Below are positions 37,731 to 45,653 of a stretch of DNA of 64,000 nt, one piece after another. The DNA is from CAWCJL01 sp963795775 (lineage in GTDB: Bacteria > Acidobacteriota > Terriglobia > Terriglobales > Acidobacteriaceae). Made by a program: the position numbers and the translations under genes. The notes under the pieces are model-generated. The model worked only from the letters and a program-made list of their open reading frames with translations. It was not told the DNA's origin and searched no databases. Within the stretch, counting starts at the first letter, position 1. The number at the start of each line of letters is the position of its first letter. The stretch lies in contig CAWCJL010000008.1 in the NCBI GenBank assembly GCA_963795775.1, positions 124,001 through 188,000 on the forward strand, read 5' to 3'.

Positions 37731-40022
37731 TTGTCGAAACGGCGCCAGATCACGATCGGCTTTCTTGCAGCTATGGTCGCACTGGCCATCGTGCTTGAGG
37801 CCACTCTGAACGCGTTTAACATCCGCTTCCTCCAGCCCATCAGCCCTCCCCAGACATTTCTGTTTACCGCCCTCTCTGCGCTGGTCTTCCTGTTGCTCAT
37901 CGTCGCGCTGGTGCTGCTGGGCCGCAATGTCTTCAAGCTCTACGCCGATCAGCGCAGTCGCGTGCTCGGCTCGCGCATCCGCACGCGTCTGCTGCTGGGT
38001 GCGCTCATCGTCAGCTTTGCGCCCGCGCTGTTCATGTTCCTGTTCAGCTACGGGCTGCTGAACCGCTCCATCGACCGCTGGTTTTCGCAGCCCGTCGCGC
38101 AACTCCGGGAAGATTCCGTCCGCATTGCGCTCGAGCTATCGAGCTACGCGGCAGAAAACGCGCGTTCCGAAGCGCTCTCCATCGCTGCTTCCCCGGCCAT
38201 CGACCGCGACCTCGCCCAGCATCGCTACGATGCCGTTCTCGATGTGGTCCGCAAGCGCGGGATCACGCTCGAAGGCGGCTTCGCACTGCTCTACTGCGAC
38301 GCGCACCCGGTCGTGCAGTACCAGTTGCCGCCCAACGCCACGCAGTACTCCGTGCGGCCCTGGATGGACGAGTCTCCGGAGCCGCAAATCGCCGGAGAGA
38401 AGCCCCCTCTGCCCGACCTGCTACTGGCCGCCTCCCGCCGCACCGACCAGCCCGCGGTCACCATTAGCGGCCTCGATTATGTGCTGGGTACGGCGGCTAC
38501 GCCCAGCGGCTGCGTGGCCCTGGTCGGGCTTCCGCTGCCCTCCGGCCTCAACACCACCGTGCACGACATCCGCTCCGGCGCGACCAACTACTGGACGCTC
38601 TTCCGCGCGCGCAACCGGCTGCGCAGCACCTATCTGCTGCTCATGCTGCTGCTCACCACGCTGGTGTTCTTCGCCAGCAGTTGGCTCGCGCTTCATCTAT
38701 CCAAGCAGGTCACGCAGCCGGTCGAAGCTCTGGCCGATGCCATGGATGAAATCGGCGACGGCCACTACAGCCACCGCGTCACGCTGGGCGCTACGGAAGA
38801 GTTCCGCACGCTGATCCAGTCCTTCAATGCCATGGCCGCGGACCTGGAAGCCAGCCGCACTCTCGCCGAAACCTCCACCGCGCAGCTTTCCGAAGCCAAT
38901 CGCGCCCTCGAAGAACGGCGGCGCGAGCTGGAGATCATCCTCGAGACCATTCCCAACGGTGTGGTCACGCTGGATGCGCAACTGCGCGTGCTGCAGGCCA
39001 ATCGCACCTTCTCGGAGCTGGTGCTTCCGGCCGGCTCCGACGGCTCACACCCGGAACACTCGCTGCTTTCCGCGCCGATCGAGCTGCTCTTCCCGCCCGA
39101 ACTCGCCGACGAACTGCGCCGGCTGGTGCGCCGCAGTCAGCGTATGGGCATTGCCGCCGGCGAGCTGACTTTTCCCGCGGCCCGAGGTCCCATGCACCTG
39201 GCCGTCACCGTGGCCGTGCTCGAACTTGGCCGCGAAGGCCGCGGCTACATCCTTGTGCTGGAAGATGTGACGGACTTTCTGCGTGCGCAACGCCAGGTGG
39301 CGTGGAAAGAGGTGGCGCAGCGCGTGGCGCATGAGATCAAGAACCCGCTCACCCCCATCTCCCTCTCCGCCGAACGCATCCGGCGTCATGTGAACCGGCC
39401 CGCCGCAGACTCCTCCGCGGTTATACGCAAGTGCAGCGATGTCATACTCGGCTCGGTCGAGACCATGCGCGCATTGGTGGACCAGTTCGCCGCACTCGCG
39501 CAGTTCCCCGCCTCGTCCCTGCGCCCGGTATCGCTCAACGCGGTGATGGAAGCGGCGCTGCTGCCCTTTGCCGGACGCCTCGAAGGCATCCGGCTGGAAC
39601 AGCGTCTGTCCCCCGACCTGCCGCTCATCATGGCGGATCCGGAAGCACTGAAGCGCGCCCTTTCCAATCTCATCGACAACGCCGCGGAAGCCATGCAGGA
39701 CAGTCTGCATCGTCATCTCACGCTCGCAACCGGGCTGAACGAAGCGCGCACCATGGCGGAGATCGTCGTCGCCGACACCGGCCACGGTCTCACCAACGAC
39801 ACCCGCGAGCGCCTCTTTCTTCCCTACTTCTCCACCAAGCAGCGCGGCACCGGGTTGGGCCTGGCCATCGCCGCGACCATCGTGCAGGAGCATCAGGGCA
39901 CGATCCGCGCGGAAGCCAACCAGCCGGCCGGCGCTCGCTTCATCATCGAAATCCCGCTGGCAGAGAGCGCCGCTGGCGCGGACGACACCGGCAAGCCGCT
40001 GGCCGAGGCCGCCGAACGATGA
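37731..40022 (+). CDS. ntrY: NtrY-like sensor histidine kinase
   Basis: The 763-residue product has three or more membrane segments in the first 110 residues, a periplasmic sensing domain to about residue 290, another membrane segment and a HAMP linker (PVEALADAMDEIGDGHYSH). A PAS-type domain follows (ILETIPNGVVTLDAQLRVLQ), then the H-box VAHEIKNPLTPIS with the phosphorylated histidine, and an ATPase domain with DNAAEAMQ, DTGHGL and GTGLGLAIA. This architecture is that of NtrY. Translation starts at a TTG at 37731 with AGAGGAG eight bases upstream. The stop overlaps the start of the regulator gene by four bases. The signal is unknown; NtrY proteins are often tied to nitrogen or redox status. 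Confidence 0.92.
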   Translation: MSKRRQITIGFLAAMVALAIVLEATLNAFNIRFLQPISPPQTFLFTALSALVFLLLIVALVLLGRNVFKLYADQRSRVLGSRIRTRLLLGALIVSFAPALFMFLFSYGLLNRSIDRWFSQPVAQLREDSVRIALELSSYAAENARSEALSIAASPAIDRDLAQHRYDAVLDVVRKRGITLEGGFALLYCDAHPVVQYQLPPNATQYSVRPWMDESPEPQIAGEKPPLPDLLLAASRRTDQPAVTISGLDYVLGTAATPSGCVALVGLPLPSGLNTTVHDIRSGATNYWTLFRARNRLRSTYLLLMLLLTTLVFFASSWLALHLSKQVTQPVEALADAMDEIGDGHYSHRVTLGATEEFRTLIQSFNAMAADLEASRTLAETSTAQLSEANRALEERRRELEIILETIPNGVVTLDAQLRVLQANRTFSELVLPAGSDGSHPEHSLLSAPIELLFPPELADELRRLVRRSQRMGIAAGELTFPAARGPMHLAVTVAVLELGREGRGYILVLEDVTDFLRAQRQVAWKEVAQRVAHEIKNPLTPISLSAERIRRHVNRPAADSSAVIRKCSDVILGSVETMRALVDQFAALAQFPASSLRPVSLNAVMEAALLPFAGRLEGIRLEQRLSPDLPLIMADPEALKRALSNLIDNAAEAMQDSLHRHLTLATGLNEARTMAEIVVADTGHGLTNDTRERLFLPYFSTKQRGTGLGLAIAATIVQEHQGTIRAEANQPAGARFIIEIPLAESAAGADDTGKPLAEAAER

Positions 40023-41374
40023 GCCACGTCCTGATCGTCGATGACGAAGCGGAAATCCGCGAATCGCTCGCGGAAATCCTTACCGAAGAGGGCTATTCCG
40101 TCACCACCACCGCCACCGGCGGCGAAGCCCTGATGCTGGTGCGCGACGCAGCCTATGACGCCGTACTGCTCGACATCTGGCTGCCGGACCGGGACGGCCT
40201 CGAAGTGCTGGGCGAAATCCGCAAGCTGGAGGAGGAAGGCCGCCCGGAGGTCATCATCATCTCCGGCCACGGCACGATTGAGACCGCTGTGCGCGCCACC
40301 AAGCTGGGTGCTTTTGACTTCCTGGAAAAGCCGCTGTCGCTCGAACGCACCCTGATCCTGCTCAAGAACACGGTCGAAGCCCGCCGCCTGCGCCGCGAGA
40401 ACCAGGAATACAAGCGGCAGATCGCCACCCACACCCCCATCACCGGGGAAAGTGTTCCGGTAAAGGCGCTTCGTCAGCAGATCAAGCTGATGGCGCCCAC
40501 CAACGGGCGCGTGCTCATCTACGGAGAATCCGGTACCGGCAAAGAACTCATCGCGCGTGAAATCCACGCCATGAGCCTGCGCCGCGACAGCGTCTTCATC
40601 GAGCTCAACTGTGCCGCCATTCCGGAAGCCTTCATCGAAAGCGAGATCTTCGGCTACCGGCACAGTGCCGTTCCCGGAGGGCCGCCGGAGAAGCGCGGCA
40701 CCCTGGAACGCGCGGACGGCGGCACGCTGTTTCTCGACGAAGTCGGCGACATGAGCCTGAAGACGCAGGCCAAGGTGCTGCGCGCCATGGATGAGCAGCG
40801 CTTCACACCCGTGGGTGCGACGCAGGCCATCAGCGTAGACGTGCGCATCATTGCGGCGACCAACAAAAACCTGGAAGACGAGATCGCCGCCGGCAGCTTT
40901 CGCGAAGATCTCTTCTACCGCCTCAACGTCATTCCCTTCTACGTGCCGCCGCTGCGTGACCGCCGAGAAGATATTCCGCTGCTAGTGCGCGAGTTCCTCA
41001 AGGAGTTCGGCCGCGAGTATGGTCGCCCACGCGTGGAGATCAGCGATGAAGCCGTCAACATGCTGAAGCAGTATCACTGGCCGGGCAATGTACGCGAATG
41101 CAAGAACCTGGTCGAACGCGTGCTCATCCTCAACCCGCAGATCCAGCGCATCGAGCGCAAACACCTGCCCATGCTCGTCTACCGCGATCCAGGGCGGCTC
41201 TCCAGCGACTTCGGCTCCCTCGGCGAGGCCCGCGACGCCTACGAACGCGACTACATCCTCAAGAAAGTGGACGAGTGCCACGGCAACATGAGCCGCGCCG
41301 CCGAAGCCCTCGGCCTGGACCGCACCCACCTCTACCGCAAGATGAAGACCCTCGGCATAAACCCCCGCGACTAG
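40019..41374 (+). CDS. ntrX: NtrX-like response regulator without GAFTGA motif
   Basis: The 451-residue product has a receiver domain (VLIVDDEAEIRESL, phospho-acceptor in LLDIWLPDRDGLE), an AAA+ domain with Walker A GESGTGKE and Walker B GGTLFLDEVGDMS, and a Fis-type helix-turn-helix (GNMSRAAEALGLDRTHLYRK). Where sigma54 activators carry GAFTGA, this protein reads GYRHSAVPGGPPEKRGTLE, so contact with sigma54 is doubtful; NtrX proteins commonly lack the motif and may act on other promoters. It starts at an ATG overlapping the kinase stop (ATGA), so the pair is translationally coupled. Confidence 0.92.
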   Translation: MSHVLIVDDEAEIRESLAEILTEEGYSVTTTATGGEALMLVRDAAYDAVLLDIWLPDRDGLEVLGEIRKLEEEGRPEVIIISGHGTIETAVRATKLGAFDFLEKPLSLERTLILLKNTVEARRLRRENQEYKRQIATHTPITGESVPVKALRQQIKLMAPTNGRVLIYGESGTGKELIAREIHAMSLRRDSVFIELNCAAIPEAFIESEIFGYRHSAVPGGPPEKRGTLERADGGTLFLDEVGDMSLKTQAKVLRAMDEQRFTPVGATQAISVDVRIIAATNKNLEDEIAAGSFREDLFYRLNVIPFYVPPLRDRREDIPLLVREFLKEFGREYGRPRVEISDEAVNMLKQYHWPGNVRECKNLVERVLILNPQIQRIERKHLPMLVYRDPGRLSSDFGSLGEARDAYERDYILKKVDECHGNMSRAAEALGLDRTHLYRKMKTLGINPRD

Positions 41375-41393
41375 CAACACACATAAACACATT

Positions 41394-41590
41394 GTCATCC
41401 TGAGCGGAGTGAGCCGGCCCTATCCGCTCACGGAGTCGAAGGACCTGCGGTTTCTTCTGTCATCCTGAGCGAGCGCAGCGAGTCGAAGGACCTGCGGCCA
41501 GTCTTGTCATCCTGAGCGAGCGCAGCGAGCCGAAGGACCTGCGGTTTCTTATGTCATCCTCAGCGAGCGCAGCGAGTCGAAGCACCTCGC
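41394..41590. repeat. dispersed hairpin repeat, four tandem copies
   Basis: Four copies start at 41394, 41459, 41506 and 41553. Each has GTCATCCTGAGCG on the left and AGTCGAAGGACCTGCGG (or a close variant) on the right. The first copy has a longer core in which GTGAGC (41409) pairs with GCTCAC (41426). The array lies between convergent ntrX and the esterase gene. Confidence 0.9.
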
Positions 41591-41620
41591 CTCACCCTGA
41601 CCCCTGACCCCTGACCCCTA
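41591..41620. repeat. CCCTGAC heptamer repeat
   Basis: About three units of CCCTGAC follow the dispersed repeat array and run up to the esterase stop codon. Similar CCCTG-rich runs flank the array at 54604-54901. Confidence 0.7.
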
Positions 41621-43207
41621 CTTCGCCCCGCCCGCTGCAGCCTTCTTCCACTGCACTCCCGGCCGCGCTACCGCGTACATTTCCGCGCCGATCTGGTCGA
41701 ACAACCCCATCCGATCTGCGCCCACTCCGTACAGATCGAAGTGCGTCCGGTCCGGAATATACGTAAAGTGCGGATCGCCGCCCAGCCTGTTCAGCACCTG
41801 CTCAAACAACCGGGCCGACCCGTCAAGATAAAACGTATCCGCTGTGCCTACAAATAGGTGGATGCGCCCCTTGAGCAGCCTTCCGCGCTCCGCCCAGTGC
41901 GTCTCTGCGATGTGCGCCAGGTCATAATGATCCCGCCAGTAGGCCACCACCGCGGGATGCACCTCTCCCGTCACGTGGTCGAACATCGGCTCCGGCGCAC
42001 CCCCGGCGGCTTTCGGAGAAAACACCCAGTCGAACGAGCGGATCTGCCCGCCATACGGCCCCAGTACATCTTCGAGCTTCGTAAACTGCTCAAGTGTCGC
42101 GACCACCTTGCCCTTATCGCGCATGATGGGCCACGGCGTGCCGTCCGGCTTGTGGTACGCGTTCGCATGCGGCGCGTACAGGTCCGGCCCGGTGAAATTG
42201 TGGAAGTCGCTCGGGTCCGGCGAAGTAGACCACGTCCCGCCGAAGATCTGCGGATAGTTCACTTCCAGTTGCAGCGTCGCCCAGCCCCCGCTCGAGTGTC
42301 CGTTGAGAAAACGCGCGTCGCGCCGGGGATCCATGCGGTACTTGTGCTCGAGATAGGGAATAAACTCGGTCGTCAGCGCGGTGCCCCATGGCCCATCGTT
42401 TACCGAATCCGCGAACTCGTGCGTTCCTTCCGGGCAGGACTCATCCAGCATCACCCAGATCATTGGCGGCATCGTCCCCGCCTCCATGCGCTTGCGCAGC
42501 GCCAGGCCCTGCACCAGCGCGTAGTCGATGCCTCCCCCAAATCCGTGCGTCCAGTAGGCCGTCGGATACTTCTCGCTCTTCTGCGCGTCGTAGCCCGGCG
42601 GCAAAATCACCCATGCCTCGATCTGCCGCGGGCTGCCCCAGAACTTCGTCAGCACGGGGCTGCGCAGCGTCTCCTTCTGCGCCACGCCCGGCTTCGCCTC
42701 CGCCTGTGCCTTGGCGATGGCAGTCGCCCGCCGGCCCTCCTCTGGATGCCGGTCCAACGTCAACACCGGCTCCGCACCCTCGCCCGCAGTCCACGCCTTC
42801 AGCGGCACCACGGCGCTTTCCCAGTCCTTTACTCCGCGCCCGCTGTAGTTGTAGCTATGGTCCACATCCACCACCGCCTGCGCCTCGTAGTCGCCCGCGG
42901 GAACCTGGTCGAACGGATGAGGAAACGCCGTCTCGTCCGCATCGAGCTCCACCGACGCACCCGGCCGGACATCGCGAATTTCCTTGGCTGCGACGAACAC
43001 ATCTTCCGGATGAAACTCTTCGATATTCACTTCCTGGTCGCCCGCGCCGCGCTTGAGAAAAATCAGCAGCCGCCCGCTCACCGGCCCGGGAACCGACGAC
43101 GCGACCTCCACCCGGAAGAAGACCGGCTTCGTGCTCTGCGCTCCGGCAACGCCAGCAATCGACAACAACCCCAGCGGTACAGCCAAGCGCCACCCGAACA
43201 TTCGCAT
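41618..43207 (-). CDS. secreted esterase, alpha/beta hydrolase
   Basis: The 529-residue product has a signal peptide (RLAVPLGLLSIAGVAGAQS) and an N-terminal domain of about 190 residues. An esterase-D-like alpha/beta hydrolase follows: EAWVILPPGYDAQK, PTAYWTHGFGGG, the nucleophile elbow GHSSGGW, and a late histidine in IPDRTHFDLYG; the acid may be in FVGTADTFYLDG. Family members hydrolyse esters such as ferulate or siderophore esters; the substrate here is unknown. Initiation at 43207, 43201 or a GTG/ATG near 43231 cannot be separated; AGGA lies just before 43207. The CCCTGAC repeat abuts its stop. Confidence 0.85.
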   Translation of the reverse strand: MRMFGWRLAVPLGLLSIAGVAGAQSTKPVFFRVEVASSVPGPVSGRLLIFLKRGAGDQEVNIEEFHPEDVFVAAKEIRDVRPGASVELDADETAFPHPFDQVPAGDYEAQAVVDVDHSYNYSGRGVKDWESAVVPLKAWTAGEGAEPVLTLDRHPEEGRRATAIAKAQAEAKPGVAQKETLRSPVLTKFWGSPRQIEAWVILPPGYDAQKSEKYPTAYWTHGFGGGIDYALVQGLALRKRMEAGTMPPMIWVMLDESCPEGTHEFADSVNDGPWGTALTTEFIPYLEHKYRMDPRRDARFLNGHSSGGWATLQLEVNYPQIFGGTWSTSPDPSDFHNFTGPDLYAPHANAYHKPDGTPWPIMRDKGKVVATLEQFTKLEDVLGPYGGQIRSFDWVFSPKAAGGAPEPMFDHVTGEVHPAVVAYWRDHYDLAHIAETHWAERGRLLKGRIHLFVGTADTFYLDGSARLFEQVLNRLGGDPHFTYIPDRTHFDLYGVGADRMGLFDQIGAEMYAVARPGVQWKKAAAGGAK

Positions 43208-43291
43208 TCCTGTCCGCCCAGTCTTGATCATCACTGCGGACTATACCGCAGGAGCTCTCATCACCCGTATAGCCGTTCCGCACCCGATCCA

Positions 43292-43315
43292 GTGTGCACT
43301 GTTCTCGTGTACACT
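43292..43315 (+). promoter_or_regulatory. candidate operator ahead of the VapBC-type pair
   Basis: Two near-identical boxes, GTGTGCACT at 43292-43300 and GTGTACACT at 43307-43315, are direct repeats 15 bases apart; each contains a palindrome (GTGCAC and GTGTACAC). The second box includes a -10-like TACACT. This is the position where antitoxin or complex normally binds for autorepression. Confidence 0.5.
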
Positions 43316-43323
43316 ACCGTCGT

Positions 43324-43542
43324 ATGAAGAACATCACACTCAGCGCTGATGAACACCTCATCGAGCAGGCACGCAAAGTCGCACACTCGCAACATAGCAC
43401 ACTCAATGCGGCCTTTCGTGAGTGGCTCGTACAATACACCGAGCAGTCTGGGGATGCAGACCAGGTCACGGCATTGATGCAGCGTTTGAAGCACGTCAAG
43501 GCTGGTCGAACGTTCACCAGGGATGAAATGAATGAGCGATAG
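43324..43542 (+). CDS. VapB-type antitoxin
   Basis: The 72-residue product has a ribbon-helix-helix-like N-terminus, MKNITLSADEHLIEQARKVA, with STLNAAFREWLVQY as the second helix, and a charged C-terminus (LKHVKAGRTFTRDEM) that should wrap the toxin. It overlaps the PIN toxin gene by 11 bases. The start at 43324 lies 9 bases after the proposed operator. Confidence 0.88.
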   Translation: MKNITLSADEHLIEQARKVAHSQHSTLNAAFREWLVQYTEQSGDADQVTALMQRLKHVKAGRTFTRDEMNER

Positions 43543-43954
43543 ATATTTCCTGGACACGAATATCTTCGTCTATGAGTTCCACAACGAGACACCATCGAAG
43601 ACGAGGAAGGCGGAACAGCTTATCCACCGCGGCGCTATCTCACGAGCAGGAGTGGTCAGCTACCAGGTAGTTCAGGAATTTTTCAATGTCGTCCTGCGGA
43701 AATTCGCTCACCCGATGAGTACATCCGAGGCAGAGCAATACCTTACCGTCATCTTTCGCCCGATGCTCGTCGTGAACGCGTCCATAAGACTCTATATGCA
43801 GGCCATTGCCCTTCGCGAGCGATATCACCTGCCCTGGTATGACGCCCTCATCCTTACCGCAGCGATGCAGGCCGGCTGCCATACCCTCTACAGCGAAGAC
43901 TTCCAGCATGGCCAGCAGTTCGGCAGCGTGCGGGTCGTGAATCCGTTCGTGTAG
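43532..43954 (+). CDS. PIN-domain toxin, VapC type
   Basis: The 140-residue product is a PIN ribonuclease: the first acidic residue is in YFLDTNIFVYEF, VVSYQVVQEFFNVVLRK holds the conserved glutamate, and HLPWYDALILTAAMQAGC carries the third acidic position, followed by TLYSEDFQHGQ. VapC toxins cut tRNA or rRNA. It overlaps the antitoxin gene, so the pair is translationally coupled. The stop is 7 bases before the stop of the convergent secreted protein gene at 43961. Confidence 0.92.
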   Translation: MSDRYFLDTNIFVYEFHNETPSKTRKAEQLIHRGAISRAGVVSYQVVQEFFNVVLRKFAHPMSTSEAEQYLTVIFRPMLVVNASIRLYMQAIALRERYHLPWYDALILTAAMQAGCHTLYSEDFQHGQQFGSVRVVNPFV

Positions 43955-43960
43955 CGATAC

Positions 43961-44623
43961 CTACTGCTTCGCCTGGTCCTTCTGCTCCGGCTCGATCGAC
44001 ACATCCCCGATCGTCACGTGCACCTGCAGCCTGTACGCACCCTGTCCGAAATCCTTGTTCTCATGCTTGCCCAGCCATCCCGACTGGCCCAGGTGAAACA
44101 CCGCGTCGTGGACATCGCCAATCCCGGTCGCGGCATGTACGGATCGGTACTCACCCTCTGGCTCTGCCCGCAGCTTCAGGTCGCCAATGCCCACCTCCAG
44201 GTTCTTATCCCCGCTCACCTGTCCCACTGTCAGGTCGCCGATGCCGAGGTGCAGCTTCAGATTGGTATTCTTCGGGACATACAATGTGGTCACGCCACTG
44301 CGATTATTACCCTTCGGCGTCTTGATCACGATCTTTGCCTGCGGCCCGGCGACGGAAAACTCCCGCACCCATGCGGGCGCCTCCTCTGCATCGCGGTCCG
44401 GATGGAGTTCCAGGCGCAGCGAACCCGCCTTCTCCGCCGGCATGATTCGCAGGTCGCCGATGTTCATCTCCAAGGTCACGCTGCCCCCGTCAGGAAAGCT
44501 CGCCTCGCGCACCAGGCCGCTCGCAGCATCACCGGTTTGCGCGTTCCCTGGTATGGGACACGAACATAGGCAGCCGAAGCATACGGCGATGACCGCGGCT
44601 TTGGATAACCAGCGCATTCTCAT
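43961..44623 (-). CDS. secreted DUF4097-like protein, copy 1
   Basis: The 220-residue product has a signal peptide (AAVIAVCFGCLCSCPIPGNAQ) and then a repetitive beta structure with GDL turns: EMNIGDLRIMPAEKAG, LHLGIGDLTVGQVSG, LEVGIGDLKLRAEPEG and VHVTIGDVSIEPE. This resembles DUF4097-type beta-solenoid proteins of the envelope. It lies 9 bases after the related gene at 44633-45328, so the two form a tandem pair, probably from duplication. Function unknown. Confidence 0.78.
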   Translation of the reverse strand: MRMRWLSKAAVIAVCFGCLCSCPIPGNAQTGDAASGLVREASFPDGGSVTLEMNIGDLRIMPAEKAGSLRLELHPDRDAEEAPAWVREFSVAGPQAKIVIKTPKGNNRSGVTTLYVPKNTNLKLHLGIGDLTVGQVSGDKNLEVGIGDLKLRAEPEGEYRSVHAATGIGDVHDAVFHLGQSGWLGKHENKDFGQGAYRLQVHVTIGDVSIEPEQKDQAKQ

Positions 44624-44632
44624 TTCCGTCTC

Positions 44633-45328
44633 CTAGTCTTCCGCGGGTTGGAGGTCGAGCGAGCCCATTCCCACGTTGATCTCAATCGGCGCGACGCCCT
44701 TCCCGGTCAGATCATGGCTGCTCGAGAAATGCGCGCTCCCCCCTCCAGGCCGATGGTCATGGAAACTCCCCATCCCCACATTGGCCTGCAGACGCGAGTA
44801 GTCGCGGTCACCCTCAAGGTACAGCGTGGCATGGCCGTATCCGACGTTCAGGTTACGGCTCCCGCTCACCTGGTCGGCAAAGAACTCCAGCGTCCCTTTG
44901 CCCAGGTTGATCTCGCTGTGGAGGTTCGCCGTAGCCGGTACTTGCAGCACCACCACCGGATGCACGTTGCCGGGGAAATCCAGGCTAATAGTCGCGCGCG
45001 CGCCGTTCACATCAATTGTCCTCACATAGGCGCGCATCTTGAGTTCCGGCTGCTTGTCCGTCACGACCGAAAGGTGCAGTTGCCCATCGTTGGAACGCCG
45101 CACGCGCAACTCTCCCGCGCACACGTTCAGCTCCAGCCGCTCCGCTCCGTAAAACGGCCGCTGCACAGAGAAGTGACTCCCATCTTCCACCTCCCCGGCA
45201 AGCGGCGCGTAGTGGCTCTCCTTAGGCGGCTGGGAGCAGTCGTTTGCCTCCGCGCGCGCCACCCCACCGCAAACCAGCGTAAGTACCACAGCCGAAAGCA
45301 ACGCGGTATACCAGGCACGTTTGCGCAT
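44633..45328 (-). CDS. secreted DUF4097-like protein, copy 2
   Basis: The 231-residue product has a signal peptide (WYTALLSAVVLTLVCGGVARA) and the same layout as its downstream neighbour: ELNVCAGELRVRRSND, SEINLGKGTLEFFADQVSG, LNVGYGHATLYLEGD and IEINVGMGSLDLQPAED. The G-rich turns are less regular than in copy 1. The two genes probably share a transcript. A dispersed repeat copy lies upstream, between this gene and guaB. Confidence 0.78.
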   Translation of the reverse strand: MRKRAWYTALLSAVVLTLVCGGVARAEANDCSQPPKESHYAPLAGEVEDGSHFSVQRPFYGAERLELNVCAGELRVRRSNDGQLHLSVVTDKQPELKMRAYVRTIDVNGARATISLDFPGNVHPVVVLQVPATANLHSEINLGKGTLEFFADQVSGSRNLNVGYGHATLYLEGDRDYSRLQANVGMGSFHDHRPGGGSAHFSSSHDLTGKGVAPIEINVGMGSLDLQPAED

Positions 45329-45396
45329 CGCGAGTCTCCGATACGGCGCAATACGCAGTCATTGACGGCCCGGTTCCGTATTTGTCTTTCCAGCCT

Positions 45397-45497
45397 GTCA
45401 TCCTGAGCGGAGCACCCCGGCTCCGTCGCCCAGCCAGCTTGTCGTCCTGAGCGGAGTGGGCCGGCCCCTATCGGCTCACGGAGTCGAAGGACCTGCG
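45397..45497. repeat. dispersed hairpin repeat, partial plus full copy
   Basis: A left half (45397-45435) has the GTCATCCTGAGCGGAG arm but no right arm. A full copy (45441-45497) has the core GTGGGCCG pairing with CGGCTCAC through one G-T wobble, and the right arm GAGTCGAAGGACCTGCG. The full copy is nearly the same as the first copy at 41394. It lies in the 325-base gap upstream of guaB; nothing else stands out in that gap. Confidence 0.85.
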
Positions 45498-45653
45498 TCT
45501 CGCAGCAAAGTGCTACGGCCGAAAGCCTCAATTCACCCCTGCACCCGAGCAAAGTTGCCCTGCCCCTTCCCGCCCCCTACAATCGTCAAAAGAGCCGGTA
45601 CCGGCGCTCGGCGAATCTTCTGCTCCGATCCCCGCATCTTTTCCACAACTGAC

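Noticed and set aside
41394..41590. Array considered as CRISPR
   Set aside because: The units vary in their core, the spacing is irregular, there are no unique spacers of constant length and no cas genes nearby.
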